Below the pieces are notes generated by a model. That model had not been told where the DNA came from. It ran no database searches and worked only from the letters and a program-made list of their open reading frames with translations. Below, piece by piece: positions 8,374 through 17,960 of a stretch of DNA of 64,000 bases. A program made the position numbers and the translations under genes. The DNA comes from Geodermatophilus sp. DSM 44513 (lineage in GTDB: Bacteria > Actinomycetota > Actinomycetes > Mycobacteriales > Geodermatophilaceae), in NCBI RefSeq assembly GCF_032460525.1, contig NZ_CP135963.1, positions 4,030,001 to 4,094,000 on the forward strand. Direction: 5' to 3'. Numbering within the stretch: position 1 is the stretch's first letter; the number at the start of each line of letters is the position of its first letter.

Positions 8374-9549
8374 ATGGAGGTCTGGACGGGCTCCGCCGAC
8401 GCCCCCCTTGACGAGACCTGGCCGGCCTTTCGGCCCGGCGCGGCGGTGACGCTGCGCGCGACACTCAGCGATCGCCTCGGCCAGCGCTGGGCCAGCGAGG
8501 TGGGCGCCGTCGCCGACCAGCGCGGCGCCGTGGCGCTGAATGCTTCAGTCGATGACGAGCCGGACGCGCTGATCTGGTCGATGGCTCTACAGCCGCCGCC
8601 TGGGCGCCCGCCGATGCCCTACGTCGACGCCTGCACCGACGGTCTGGAAGCGCTGGAGATCGAGTTGACCGCCGACGGTCGGCGCGGCCGCCTCCTTCGC
8701 CGACTCGTCGCTGCCGACATCGAAGTGACGGTCGTACAGGGGACCGGCTTCGCCGCGACCGTCTTCACGCCCGTGGAAGCCGCTCCGGACCGCTGGGCGC
8801 TGGCGCTTGGCGGCTCGGGCGGTGCGACGTCCTGGTCCTGGCAAGTCGCCGCCCTGCTGGCCGCCCATGGCCGCCGTGCGGCGGCCGTCGCCTACTTCGA
8901 TTGGTCCGGCCAACTCGGGCTGCCCCAGTCGATAACCGAGCTGCCGATCGAACTTGTCGTGCGCGCCGCCGCGGCGATCGATCCAGGCAGACGGCTCAGG
9001 GTCGACTTGATCGGCTTCTCCAAGGGCGCCGAGCTCGCGCTCAACGCCGCCAGCCGGCTCGAGCTCCCGCTGGCCACCGTCACCGCCGTGGCGCCCAGCT
9101 CGCACTCTTGGGAAGCCGCCACCAGTACACCCGACGGTAACCCGCGCGGCTCGTGGACCCAGCACGGCACCACGCTCCCCTTCCTACGCTTCAACGCTCC
9201 ACCCGACTTCTACGCTTCCTTCGACAAGACCAGCCTTGGTCCATTGCACGACCGCGCCCTCGACGGCACTGACGCCAAGCACCCCGCGCGTATACCCACG
9301 GAACGGATCACCGCACCGCTGCTGCTGGTCGCCGGCACCGAGGACAGCACCTGGCCCTCTGCCCGCATGACCGCCGGAATCGCAAGCACCCGAACCGACG
9401 CTCGCCAGCTGATCATCGACCGAGCAGGCCACACGATCACCCCGCCCGGACTGCCCGTCACCCCGCTCGATGGCCATCCCGCCGCCAATGCCCGCGCCAA
9501 CCGCGCCATGTGGCGCATACTCCAGCACCACCTCGCCCTTCCGAGCTGA
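8374..9549 (+). CDS. Acyl-CoA thioesterase/BAAT-family alpha/beta hydrolase
   Basis: 391 residues. The N-terminal beta domain (PAFRPGAAVTLRATLSD) and the C-terminal alpha/beta hydrolase domain match the thioesterase/bile-acid-CoA:amino-acid N-acyltransferase architecture. The nucleophile elbow is GFSKG near residue 214. The later acid and base are likely the Asp in GTEDSTWPS and the His in RAGHTI. Members cleave acyl-CoA or transfer acyl groups; a Ser nucleophile here favours hydrolysis. The start at ATG 8374 lies directly behind an inverted repeat and has no ribosome site. It is probably regulated by the divergent XRE gene. Confidence 0.85.
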   Translation: MEVWTGSADAPLDETWPAFRPGAAVTLRATLSDRLGQRWASEVGAVADQRGAVALNASVDDEPDALIWSMALQPPPGRPPMPYVDACTDGLEALEIELTADGRRGRLLRRLVAADIEVTVVQGTGFAATVFTPVEAAPDRWALALGGSGGATSWSWQVAALLAAHGRRAAAVAYFDWSGQLGLPQSITELPIELVVRAAAAIDPGRRLRVDLIGFSKGAELALNAASRLELPLATVTAVAPSSHSWEAATSTPDGNPRGSWTQHGTTLPFLRFNAPPDFYASFDKTSLGPLHDRALDGTDAKHPARIPTERITAPLLLVAGTEDSTWPSARMTAGIASTRTDARQLIIDRAGHTITPPGLPVTPLDGHPAANARANRAMWRILQHHLALPS

Positions 9550-9612
9550 ACCGCGCCGAGCGCCCTCGGCCCGCCTCGACCGAAGTTCGGTGGAGTGTCC
9601 AGGAGTGGTGGT

Positions 9613-10853
9613 CTCAGGGCGCGGTCGCAACACCCGCGGATTGATCATCGGAGAGTAGTGGGCCGATGACCTCGTCGGGCTTGAGCCAGCCGAGGGTCTT
9701 GCGGGGGCGGCCGTTGAGCTCGGCGGCGATGGCGGCGATGGCGGCGAGGTCGGCGGGGCTGTGCACGGACAGGTCGGTGCCTTTGGGCAGGTATTGGCGA
9801 AGCAGTCCGTTGGTGTTCTCGTTGGTGCCTCGTTGCCAGGGTGAATGTGGGTCGCAGAAGTAGATGGGCACATCGGCGGCGATGCTGATCTGCTTGTGGT
9901 TGCGCATTTCCAGGCCGTGGTCCCAGGTCAGCGACCGACGCAGGTGTTCGGGCAATCTGCCCATCGCTTCGACGGTGGCGTTGTGGAATGCGAGTGCGTC
10001 GTGCGAGCCGGGCAGGTGCAGCAGAATCAGGAAGCGCGTGCTGCGTTCGACCAGGGTGGCGACCGCGGAGCGGTTGTTCTTGCCCATCACGAAGTCGCCT
10101 TCCCAGTGGCCGGGGACGGCGCGGTCGGCGGCCTCGGCCGGCCGCTCGGAGATCATCACCTTGTCCGGGATGCGCCGGTCGGGATCGGCGCGGCCATCGA
10201 TCCGGCGGCGGGGTCGGCGCAGCGCCCGGCCCGTCCGCAGGCAGGTGTTCAGATCGCGGCGCAGCGCACCACGGCCCTGGATGAACAGCGCCTGGTAGAT
10301 CGTCTCGTGAGGGGCCCGCATCGATACATCGTCGGGAAGTCCAGCCGGAGCCGGGCGGCGATCTCCTCCGGTGACCAGCGCTTCTCCAGATCGGCGGTGA
10401 CGCGGGCGTGCAGAGCCGGATTCTCGAGCTTTCGCGGCCAGGCCGCCGCGCTCGCTTCTCGGCGGACAATTGCGCCGCCACTGCCCGGTACTGCCGCCCA
10501 TCAGAGGTGTTTCGATCAACCTCCCGACTGATGGTGGACACATTCCGGCCCAGTTGACCGGCGATGGCACGGAAAGTCATCTCGGCGGCCAGACCGCGAG
10601 AGATTTCCTCCCGCTCGGCCAACGACAGATACCGGCCGACTGGCTCGACCAGGCTGACAGGAGACACTCCGCCACACTCGCGGAACCACCGGAACTCCCG
10701 GTCGGCCGACACGCCGGCCCGCTTCGCGGCCTCCACCGTCGACAGGCCCTCGCGCACCCCTCGCCAGAACCCCCGCCGCAGATGCTGCAACTCAGCCGTC
10801 CTCGCCATGCCCTGACCCCCAGCCCAGTCAGGGTGTTGCGAGCACCCCCTGAG
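9613..10853. mobile_element. IS30-family-like insertion sequence
   Basis: Imperfect terminal repeats bound the element: CTCAGGGC at 9613-9620 continues to GCAACACCC at 9627-9635, facing GGGTGTTGCG to CCCCCTGAG at 10831-10853; 20 of 23 positions match. The transposase stop codon lies inside the left repeat. No clear target duplication was found. Length is about 1.24 kb, normal for IS30. Confidence 0.8.
9614..10808 (-). pseudogene. IS30-family transposase, two frame breaks
   Basis: ATG 10808 starts MARTAELQHLRRG. The N-terminal HTH (MTFRAIAGQLGRNVSTISREV) is intact. The frame breaks near 10450 and again near 10330; between these points the correct protein (ALHARVTADLEKRW, SPEEIAARLRL) is in a third frame. 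The catalytic half is intact from about 10320 down: the Asp in HWEGDFVMG, the Asp in WDHGLEM and the Glu in NENTNG form the DDE triad. As written it cannot make a full transposase, unless the two indels are sequence errors. Confidence 0.85.
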
Positions 10854-10894
10854 CGCGGGGATCCTGGTCGGTAGAGGCAGCTGCGCCGTTGAAC

Positions 10895-11446
10895 TCAGCG
10901 GTGGCCGTCCGTCTCGGCTGGGGTCTCCTCGGTGGGCGCTCGCCAGGGCTGCAGGGGGCCGGCGGCGCTCAGGATGCGCTGAGTGATGTCGCGGAGTTGC
11001 CGGCGCTGGGCTGCGGTCAAGGGCGTGAGGACCAGTTGCCGGACGGTCGCGACGTGCCCGGGCGTGGCCTGTTCGACCTTGCCCTGTCCGAGGTCGGTGA
11101 GGGTCGCCAGGGTGTACCGCCCGTCGGTCGGATCGGTCGTGCGGCGCACCCACTGCCGTCGCTCCAGGCGGGTGACGGCGCGCGACAGCTTGGTCAGCGA
11201 GCTGTTCGCGTAGCCCGCCAGCACGCTCAGGCGCAGGGTCCGGTCGGGGGCGGAGGAGAGCGCGTAGAGCAGGCCGTACTCGAAGTGCGTCAGACCGGCG
11301 TCACGCTGTACCTGGGCGTCCAGCAGGGCCGGCAACCACTCCAGCACCGTGGCCAGGCCGGACCAGGTGAGCAGCTCGTCACCCTCGAACCCGGCTGGGT
11401 CGGGAAGCTCACTCATCGTCGCCGACGGCGGAAGCAACGCATGCAC
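10895..11446 (-). CDS. MarR-family regulator
   Basis: 183 residues from ATG 11446, or 173 from ATG 11416; neither has a good ribosome site. The winged helix is clear: LSVLAGYANSSLTKLSRAVTR, then LERRQWVRRTTDPTDGR with the wing Asp/Arg. N- and C-terminal dimerisation helices are present. It is divergent from an SDR gene, and two copies of a TTGCTCAGGCAAGTCA element lie between them, the usual layout for a MarR repressor controlling itself and an enzyme. Confidence 0.9.
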   Translation of the reverse strand: MHALLPPSATMSELPDPAGFEGDELLTWSGLATVLEWLPALLDAQVQRDAGLTHFEYGLLYALSSAPDRTLRLSVLAGYANSSLTKLSRAVTRLERRQWVRRTTDPTDGRYTLATLTDLGQGKVEQATPGHVATVRQLVLTPLTAAQRRQLRDITQRILSAAGPLQPWRAPTEETPAETDGHR

Positions 11447-11460
11447 GCAGGCTAAGTCAG

Positions 11461-11505
11461 TTGCTCAGGCAAGTCACGTGTACCGTCACTTGCTCAGGCA
11501 AGTCA
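11461..11505. promoter_or_regulatory. Tandem MarR operators
   Basis: TTGCTCAGGCAAGTCA occurs at 11461-11476 and 11490-11505, start-to-start 29 bases. Each holds the quasi-palindrome TTGC-N4-GCAA, a common MarR half-site arrangement. The second copy ends 19 bases before the SDR start. Binding is inferred from symmetry and position. Confidence 0.6.
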
Positions 11506-11524
11506 GACGGCGAGGTAGGGGGAC

Positions 11525-12316
11525 ATGGATCTGCGGTTGAGGGGCAAGCGGGCGTTCATCAGTGGCTCGACGCGGGGCATCGGGTACGCCGTCGCCGGGG
11601 CGCTCGCGGCCGAGGGCGCTGCTGTCGTCCTCCACGGCCGCACGCCCGAAGGGGTTCAAGACGCTGTGAGCCGTCTGCAAGGGGAGGGGCACGGCGTCGA
11701 GGTGTCGGGTGTCGCCGGTGACGTCGCGGACGACGACCAGGTCGGCCGCCTGCTCGAGGCCGTCGGCGACGTCGACGTCCTGGTGAACAACGTCGGGGTC
11801 TTCGAGGTCAAGTCCTTCGCGGCGATCACGGACGAGGACTGGCGTCGCGTCGTCGACGTCAACCTGATGAGCGCCGTGCGGCTGTCGCGACAGCTGCTGC
11901 CGGGCATGCTCGCGCGGGGGTGGGGGCGCATCGTCATGGTGAGCAGCGAGTCGGGGGTCGACGTCCCGTCGGACATGATCCATTACGCGGTGACCAAGGC
12001 CGCGATGCTCGCACTGAGCAACGGTCTCGCCAAGCTGACCCGGGGCACCGAGGTCACGGTCAACACCGTCCTCGGGGGCCCGACGTACAGCGACGGCGTC
12101 GCGTCCGCCGTCCGCCACATCGCGGAGCTGCAAGGGCTGTCGGAGAAGGACATGAAGGCCGCCATCGCCGCGAGCAACACCACCTCGCTCGTACAGCGCT
12201 TCCTCGAGCCTGCCGAGCTAGCGAGCCTGATCACGTACCTCGCCAGCCCGCTCTCCTCGGCCACCAACGGCGGCGCGCTCCGCGCGGACGGGGGACGCCT
12301 GGTCCAAGTGCTCTGA
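11525..12316 (+). CDS. Short-chain dehydrogenase/reductase
   Basis: 263 residues. It has the glycine motif SGSTRGIG, NNVGVFE at the NNAG position, and YAVTKAAML as the catalytic Tyr-x-x-x-Lys, so an NADP-type Rossmann oxidoreductase is expected. The C-terminal LSSATNGGALRADGG is the typical fabG-like end. A longer insert before it (AELQGLSEKDMKAAIAASN) is seen in a subset of actinobacterial SDRs. It is probably repressed by the divergent MarR through the tandem operators. Substrate unknown. Confidence 0.92.
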   Translation: MDLRLRGKRAFISGSTRGIGYAVAGALAAEGAAVVLHGRTPEGVQDAVSRLQGEGHGVEVSGVAGDVADDDQVGRLLEAVGDVDVLVNNVGVFEVKSFAAITDEDWRRVVDVNLMSAVRLSRQLLPGMLARGWGRIVMVSSESGVDVPSDMIHYAVTKAAMLALSNGLAKLTRGTEVTVNTVLGGPTYSDGVASAVRHIAELQGLSEKDMKAAIAASNTTSLVQRFLEPAELASLITYLASPLSSATNGGALRADGGRLVQVL

Positions 12317-12644
12317 CCGCCTCCCTAGCGAGAGCCCGTCCCGCAAGCCGAACCTCTACCGACATGACCGCAAGGTCACAGTGGCCGGGGATCACCCGTC
12401 CCGCAGGGGATCCCCGAACGGTCTGTGACACGCGGGCACCTGCGACTGGAGGGTTCGCCCAGGCAGACGTCGCATGTCCACCGCCCCAGATTGTCAGTAG
12501 ATCCCGACCTGCCGTCGATCGCTCGTGCACCGATGGCTGATCCTCTGCGGGGACGCCGATCGGACGTGTGGCCGCGTCAGCTCACCAGGGCCGTCGACTG
12601 CGAGGCACGAGGCGTCGGAGGCCGTTCGAAAGGACTCAGTCGCC
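12317..12644. other. Intergenic stretch, nothing recognised
   Basis: About 330 bases between the convergent SDR and sigma-factor genes. Open frames are short shadows. No terminator with a T tract, no RNA gene and no repeat was found. Confidence 0.5.
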
Positions 12645-13598
12645 TCAGAGCGGTGTCCACGCGCCCAACTTGTCTGGGTTCCGGATAGCCCAGACTCGAT
12701 GAATGCGCTGCTTCGCCGTTTCGAGCGCGATGACAGCAAGCGTCGTGCCGTCTGCCTGCGCGACGAGGCCCGCTTCACCGTTGACGAGGGCCTCCCCGAT
12801 CTGCAGATTCGGTTGCCGGTCACGGACGCCCAGGAGGAATTCAGCGATGGAGGTGGCTGTCTCGATCGGTTCGACGGAAGCGCTCACCCGTCCGCCGCCG
12901 TCGGTGATTGCTGTCGCTTCTGGTGCCAGCAGCGCGATGAGGCCCGCTAGATCGCCCGTCTCCCAGGCTCTCTTGAAGGCCCGGACCACGGCCGCATGCT
13001 CAGAGCTCGGTGCGATGACCTGTCTCGAGGTATTGAGGCGTTGCCTGGCGGAGGAAGCCAGTTTGCGGCAGGCCTGTGGAGTACGTCCGACGATCTCGGA
13101 GACTTCGGTGAAGGAGTATCGGAAGACGTCGTGCAGGACGAAGGCGACGCGTTCGGCCGGTGTCATGGCTTCCAGGACGACCAGGACGGCCATCGATACG
13201 GACTCGTCGAGTGTCACCCGGTCGGCCGGATCGAGTTCGCCGCCGCAGGCTCGGTGGCTGGCCCACTGCCCGGCCTCCGGTACAGGTTCGGGCAGCCATT
13301 CCCCGACGTAGCGTTCCCGGCGGGAGCGAGCCGAGCGCAGCATGTCGAGGCAGATCCTGCAGACGACCTTGATAAGCCATCCTGATGGGGATTCGATCGC
13401 GGCCTGATCCTGCTCACTCAACCGGTACCAGCGGAGGTAGCCCTCTTGCACGGCGTCTTCGGCGTCCGCGACAGAGCCGAGGAGTCGATAGCTTAGGTTG
13501 ATCAGGAGTGTGCGCTCCGCTTTGACCGCTTCAAACCCGGGACTCTGCTCCGAGTCGTCGGCCTGGCGTGCGGGTCGCGCCGTGTCGTCTTTCCTCAT
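12645..13598 (-). CDS. ECF41-type sigma factor with SnoaL-like C-terminal domain
   Basis: 317 residues. Sigma region 2 is visible in AERTLLINLSYRLLGSVADA and region 4 in MTPAERVAFVLHDVFRYSF, then VSEIVGRTPQACRKLASSAR. The C-terminal 110 residues form a SnoaL/NTF2-like domain with TDGGGRVSA and a terminal NPDKL. Both motifs mark ECF41 factors, whose C-terminal extension tunes sigma activity in place of an anti-sigma factor. The next gene on the same strand, 33 bases upstream of this start, is a small monooxygenase. ECF41 genes usually sit by one small oxidoreductase, which is then the target. Confidence 0.9.
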   Translation of the reverse strand: MRKDDTARPARQADDSEQSPGFEAVKAERTLLINLSYRLLGSVADAEDAVQEGYLRWYRLSEQDQAAIESPSGWLIKVVCRICLDMLRSARSRRERYVGEWLPEPVPEAGQWASHRACGGELDPADRVTLDESVSMAVLVVLEAMTPAERVAFVLHDVFRYSFTEVSEIVGRTPQACRKLASSARQRLNTSRQVIAPSSEHAAVVRAFKRAWETGDLAGLIALLAPEATAITDGGGRVSASVEPIETATSIAEFLLGVRDRQPNLQIGEALVNGEAGLVAQADGTTLAVIALETAKQRIHRVWAIRNPDKLGAWTPL

Positions 13599-13631
13599 CC
13601 GTGTCCCCTTGAACCAGGTGTCGCCCGCACG

Positions 13632-13946
13632 TCAGCCCTGGTATTCGGCGACCATGAAGTACACGTTCGGGGCGGCCGTCGCCAAGGCCGCGGCGCGCTT
13701 GGCGTACTCGGCGGCGTCGGCATCGGCCTGGGTGGCCTGGACGTCCTCGACGCTGCGCCACTGCGCGTAGTTGACCACCTTGGTTCCGTCCTTGCTGGCA
13801 AGGATGCGCACCGAGAGGAACCCTGGTCGGTGCCGGATCACCTTCTCGGTGCCTTCCTTCAGGATGTCGACGACTGCCTGCTGCTTGGCCGGCTCGACGT
13901 CGATGACGTTGATGAAGGTGACCCCTGCGTGCGTGTCGGTGCTCAT
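13632..13946 (-). CDS. Antibiotic biosynthesis monooxygenase (ABM) domain protein
   Basis: 104 residues in the ABM ferredoxin-like fold: GVTFINVIDVEPAKQQAVVD, the PGFLSVRILASKDGTKV strand pair, and NYAQWRSVEDVQA. ABM proteins act as cofactor-free monooxygenases or heme-degrading proteins and are dimeric. The gene precedes the ECF41 sigma gene on the same strand, so the two are probably cotranscribed and the sigma factor may activate this promoter. The tandem TTGCGG repeat lies just upstream of the start region. Confidence 0.88.
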   Translation of the reverse strand: MSTDTHAGVTFINVIDVEPAKQQAVVDILKEGTEKVIRHRPGFLSVRILASKDGTKVVNYAQWRSVEDVQATQADADAAEYAKRAAALATAAPNVYFMVAEYQG

Positions 13947-13981
13947 GAGACTTCCTTTGCGTGTGAGGTGCCCTGACGTGA

Positions 13982-14007
13982 TTGCGGTTGCGGTTGCGGT
14001 TGCGGTT
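13982..14007. repeat. Hexanucleotide tandem repeat (TTGCGG)
   Basis: Four consecutive TTGCGG units and a partial fifth, in the gap between the ABM and cytochrome b genes. It could vary in copy number by slippage and so alter spacing upstream of the ABM start. Confidence 0.75.
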
Positions 14008-14042
14008 GGCGAGCGTTAGTCCCCGTTGGCGGCTCCTTGCTT

Positions 14043-15782
14043 CTAATCCCTGGGCTCTTGCGGTCTGCCGCCATCGAAAGGGCGTCCGGAACTTGTGAGC
14101 TCCCGGCCTGCCTCAGGCGCCGTCTCTTGTCCGTCGTCTCGCCGGTTGTCGAGCGCGATCGGGGAAGGCTGCTCGATGGGGGAGAAGAAGCCGCGGACGG
14201 CTCGGCGGGCGGTACCGACGTGGTTCATCCGCTTCGGCACCGGCGCGCCCCCGTACGCCAGTCGGCCGTGGCCGTGGTCGTCCACCGGCCCGAGGGGCTG
14301 GTGGACCTCGACGAACTGGCCGCTGGGCAGCCGTCGGATGACGCCGGTCTCGATGCCGTGCTCGAGCACCTCTCGGTCATGCCGCTGCAGCCCGAGGCAG
14401 AGGCGGTAGGTGACCGTGTAGGCGATCGGCGGCAGGACGATCAAGCCGATGCGGCCGGCCCAGATCATCGCGTTGAGGCTGAGGTGAAACTTGTCGGCGA
14501 TGACGTCGTTGCCGCCGCTGATGAGCAGCACCAGGTAGAAGGCCAATGCCATCGCGCCCAGAGACGTACGTACCGGCACGTCCCGGGGGCGCTGCAGTAG
14601 GTGGTGTGAGGCGGTGTCTCCGGTCAGCTTGCGCTCGATGAACGGGTAGAGCGCCAGGGCCGTGAAGAGGAGGCCCGGCAACACCACGGTCGGCCAGAAG
14701 GGCGCCGGGATGGTGTACCCGCCGGGCAGATTGATGTCCCAGGCCGGGAAGAGTCGGAGCGCCCCGTCGAGGAACATCACGTACCAGTCGGGTTGGGAGG
14801 CGGCCGACACGTGGGCGGGGTTGTACGGCCCCCACAGCCAGATGGGGTTGATCTGCACCAGCCCGGCCAGGGCGGCGCAGACGCCGAAGACGACGAAGAA
14901 GAGGCCGGTGGCCTTACCGGCGAAGGTCGGGAACAGCCGGTTGCCGACCACGTTGTGCTCGGTCCGCCCAGCGCCCGGGAACTGGCTGTGCTTCTGCTTG
15001 ACCAGGATCAGCAGGTGCAGGGCGATGAGCGCCAGCAGGATCGCCGGGATCAGCAACACATGAAGGATGTAGAGACGCCCGACGATGACTTCGCCCACGA
15101 AGTCTCCGTCGAAGACGGCCCAGTGCAACCAGGTACCGACAACCGGGATGGACAAGATGATTGCCGAGGCGATCCGCAGTCCCGTTCCCGACAGCAGGTC
15201 GTCGGGCATGGTGTACCCGGCGAAGCCCTCCAGAATGGCCAGCAGCAGGAGGACGACGCCGATCAACCAGTTGGTCTCGCGCGGCCGGCGGAACGCGCCG
15301 GTGAAGAAGACGCGCAGCAGATGGACGATGATCGCGGCGACGAACAACAGGGCTGACCAGTGGTGCACTTGCCGCATGAAAAGCCCGCCCCTGACATCGA
15401 ACGACAGGCGGAGCGTCGATTCGAAGGCGGCCGACATCTCCACGCCGCGCAACGGCGCGTACGACCCCTCGTAGACGACTTCCCGCATCGACGCGTCGAA
15501 GAAGAAGGTCAGGTACGTGCCGGACAACAGCAGGATGAGGAACGAGTAGAGCGCGATCTCCCCGAGCAGGAACGACCAGTGGTCGGGAAAGACCTTGTTC
15601 AGCATCCGGCGCAGCGGGCCGGCCACGATCAGCCGATCGTCGGCCTGGTGGGCCGCTTGGCCGAGCTTGGTACTCGGGACGCCCGGCGCGTTCGCTGTCG
15701 AAGTCATCGGCGCCGAGCCCGCTCGCCGACCCGAGGACGAGGTAGCCGGGTGGCCCTTGGTCGGCGCACCGGGCTTGTGCAT
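14043..15782 (-). CDS. qcrB: Cytochrome bc complex cytochrome b subunit (QcrB-like)
   Basis: 579 residues; ATG 15707 is an alternative start. Multiple membrane helices are present, with a heme-ligating His pair region ([14 protein letters not shown]) and a second helix [20 protein letters not shown]. The actinobacterial QcrB C-terminal extension follows the core. QcrB is the quinol-oxidising subunit of the bcc complex and normally sits in ctaE-qcrC-qcrA-qcrB; none of those partners is here. This is therefore an orphan, probably second, copy. It could substitute under stress or have a different partner, but this cannot be told from the sequence. Confidence 0.9.
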   Translation of the reverse strand: MHKPGAPTKGHPATSSSGRRAGSAPMTSTANAPGVPSTKLGQAAHQADDRLIVAGPLRRMLNKVFPDHWSFLLGEIALYSFLILLLSGTYLTFFFDASMREVVYEGSYAPLRGVEMSAAFESTLRLSFDVRGGLFMRQVHHWSALLFVAAIIVHLLRVFFTGAFRRPRETNWLIGVVLLLLAILEGFAGYTMPDDLLSGTGLRIASAIILSIPVVGTWLHWAVFDGDFVGEVIVGRLYILHVLLIPAILLALIALHLLILVKQKHSQFPGAGRTEHNVVGNRLFPTFAGKATGLFFVVFGVCAALAGLVQINPIWLWGPYNPAHVSAASQPDWYVMFLDGALRLFPAWDINLPGGYTIPAPFWPTVVLPGLLFTALALYPFIERKLTGDTASHHLLQRPRDVPVRTSLGAMALAFYLVLLISGGNDVIADKFHLSLNAMIWAGRIGLIVLPPIAYTVTYRLCLGLQRHDREVLEHGIETGVIRRLPSGQFVEVHQPLGPVDDHGHGRLAYGGAPVPKRMNHVGTARRAVRGFFSPIEQPSPIALDNRRDDGQETAPEAGRELTSSGRPFDGGRPQEPRD

Positions 15783-15830
15783 TCCACCGGGCTTTGGCCC
15801 TCCAGGTCGCTGCGGCAGGTGTCTCCGCCC

Positions 15831-15971
15831 CTATGACGAGACAGCGCCTCCAGATGTGAGGTGCATGGCGGAGAGCGGTCGCCTACTGCGCCGGAGGTTC
15901 AGCACAGCCACCGCACCGGCAGCCAAAGTGGAGGCGATGATGACGGCGAGGGCCGCGAGACTCCCACTCAC
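15831..15971 (-). CDS. Possible small membrane protein, 46 residues
   Basis: A short frame from GTG 15971 with one hydrophobic helix (SLAALAVIIASTLAAGAVAV) followed by the basic segment NLRRSRRP, consistent with an N-out/C-in single-pass peptide. It lies just upstream of the cytochrome b gene on the same strand. The start has no proper ribosome site, so this may be chance. Confidence 0.3.
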   Translation of the reverse strand: MSGSLAALAVIIASTLAAGAVAVLNLRRSRRPLSAMHLTSGGAVSS

Positions 15972-16607
15972 CCTGGCCCGGCCCAGAGGCTGACGAACCC
16001 GGCCGGAACATCTAAAGACTGGATCCCCGTCGCCGATCCCACTCGAACGACGTTCCACCAGAAGAACCCGCAACGGCCACGTTCGGGCGGACCGGGCAGC
16101 CAACCACCGGCGTCCCGCGGGGCGATCCCTCAGGGGGACGGTCCTCGAGCAGCCCGCCGATGGCCAGCCGTGTCGACAGCCGATTCCCTGCGGAACGACT
16201 TACGTCGCTGGCGCCACACGGGCCGGGTCCAACGACAGCCGCGACGAGGTGCCCGCGCCAACCCGGTCTCCGCGCAGCGGCCGCGACGTGCGTGGCCGGA
16301 CGCAGCTGGCAGAGCGCACCAATCCCGTGGCGGCCCGCCTCATCCAGGACCTCGGCATCGACCGTGCCCGCCGCGATGCAGGAGGGACGCTGACGCCTCA
16401 GATCCGGCGGATCCTCGGCCCGTGCGGAAGCTACGCCGGCCAGGCGGCCCCTGGCTATGACACCAGAGAATCTCGTCGGACACCGCTAAAGAACCAGACC
16501 GAGGCGGAAACGCGTGCCCAAGCCGTGTCTTCCGGCGCCGACCCGGCAAGATTGCCGTGGAGTGCCGGATCGTACCGGCGGGACGAGAGGGGCCAGACTT
16601 GCCGGTC
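15972..16607. other. Upstream region of the defence-like operon
   Basis: About 600 bases between divergent transcription units. No recognisable gene. One plus-strand frame around 16270-16450 (TQLAERTNPVAARLIQDLGI) looks protein-like but has no recognised domain. The operon promoter should lie in the last 200 bases; no confident -35/-10 pair was found. Confidence 0.4.
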
Positions 16608-17960
16608 ATGCCGCCAGAGGCACGTCGCGAACTCATCCGATCGGCGGTGGAGGCCTCTCGGATGGACCCGCACCGGGAGACTGAGCGCCTGCCATGGCGC
16701 GATGGCGACAGGGCGCTCCCTGTCGTCGAAGTCCCCCTCGCGGCGACGGTGCTGAACCCGCGCAGCCACCGCATCCGTGCGCAGCTGGAGTCTCACCCGC
16801 AGCGAGGAGTTGTCGACCAGGATCCTTTCGCCGACGACGCGCAGGATGTGCTGCGGGAAGTGCTGCGCGGTGGCCCGGCGGGCTCGGAGAGTGATGAGTA
16901 CAAGGCCATCCTGGCCAACCTCGCGGCCGAGGGTCAGCGCAACGCCGGAGTGATCACCGTGGAAGGCCTGCTGGTCAACGCCAACCGCCGGGCCACCGCG
17001 CTGAGCGACCTGGGGCGGGAGTACGTCCGGGTCGCCGTGCTCCCCGAGGACGCGGGACCGCGGGAGATCGACCAGATCGAGCTGCGCCTGCAGGTGCAGG
17101 AGGACTACAAGGAGCCCTACACCTTCACCAACCGGTTGGTCTTCGTCGAGGACTTCACGACGCTCTACGACTACAACGACGACCGGATCGCCGGGGAACT
17201 CCGCGTTGCGGTCAGCGACGTGGCTCGGATGCGCCGCAGTCTGGCCCTCATCCGGGATGCACAGCAGCGCGCCGGGGACGGGGTGCTGCCGTTGACCTTC
17301 TTCGACGACAAGGAACAGTCGCTCCGGGAACTCGACGACGCAGCGCAGCGGCTACGGGACGACGCCGAGGCCGTTGCCCGCCTGCGGGATGCCCGCCTGC
17401 TCTGCATGCTCGCCGAGCAAGGCTATGCCCGGCTGCGCAACGTCGACGAGGACTTCGTCGCCGAGTACCTCCACGTGCACCTGGAGGAGGACGAGGTGCT
17501 GCCGGCCGCGGTTGCGGCGATGAGCGCCCCGGTGGACGACCAACCCGAGCTCCCCGGCCTGGGCGAGCTGGAGGTGTTCGATGCCGGGGGAAGCGCAGCC
17601 GAGGATCTACTCGAGTTCACCCTGGCGGCCAAACGCGCCGGGCAGGTGGAGATCCCCCCAGCGGAGGACGGCGGACAGTCACAGGTCATCGACTGGGAAG
17701 ACGTGCACGGGCATCTGAGCGCCGTCGTCGAAAGTGCCACTTACGACGCGACGCTGGACCGGCAGGCCGCCAACCGGCTGCTCGCGCCGGCCAACTACCT
17801 GCGGCAGGCGAGCGAGAACGTGGTCCGGGCCGGACGAGCCCTCGACCGTGTCGAGAGCGACGCTGGCCTGGACCTGCACAAGCTCGCTGATCACTGCACC
17901 GACCTCGCCGACGCGGTACAGACGTTGAGCGACAAGATCGTCCGGCTGCAGTCCCGGTGA
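16608..17960 (+). CDS. ParB-like protein, first gene of a four-gene defence-like operon
   Basis: 450 residues from ATG 16608; an in-frame GTG at 16557 is possible. The N-terminal part resembles ParB/Srx-type nucleotide-binding domains: VPLAATVLNPRSHRI, then GLLVNANRRATALSDLG, the position of the ParB GxRR-like motif. The middle has an acidic segment (EDFVAEYLHVHLEEDEVL) and the C-terminus is helical and coiled-coil-like (ENVVRAGRALDRVESDAG). It overlaps the helicase gene by four bases (GTGA), so the two are coupled. ParB-like proteins in this context may act as CTP/ATP-dependent DNA-binding or nuclease subunits. The exact role is unknown. Confidence 0.7.
   Translation: MPPEARRELIRSAVEASRMDPHRETERLPWRDGDRALPVVEVPLAATVLNPRSHRIRAQLESHPQRGVVDQDPFADDAQDVLREVLRGGPAGSESDEYKAILANLAAEGQRNAGVITVEGLLVNANRRATALSDLGREYVRVAVLPEDAGPREIDQIELRLQVQEDYKEPYTFTNRLVFVEDFTTLYDYNDDRIAGELRVAVSDVARMRRSLALIRDAQQRAGDGVLPLTFFDDKEQSLRELDDAAQRLRDDAEAVARLRDARLLCMLAEQGYARLRNVDEDFVAEYLHVHLEEDEVLPAAVAAMSAPVDDQPELPGLGELEVFDAGGSAAEDLLEFTLAAKRAGQVEIPPAEDGGQSQVIDWEDVHGHLSAVVESATYDATLDRQAANRLLAPANYLRQASENVVRAGRALDRVESDAGLDLHKLADHCTDLADAVQTLSDKIVRLQSR

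Noticed and set aside
13982..14007. A CRISPR-like array
   Set aside because: The units are 6 bases with no spacers; this is a simple tandem repeat.
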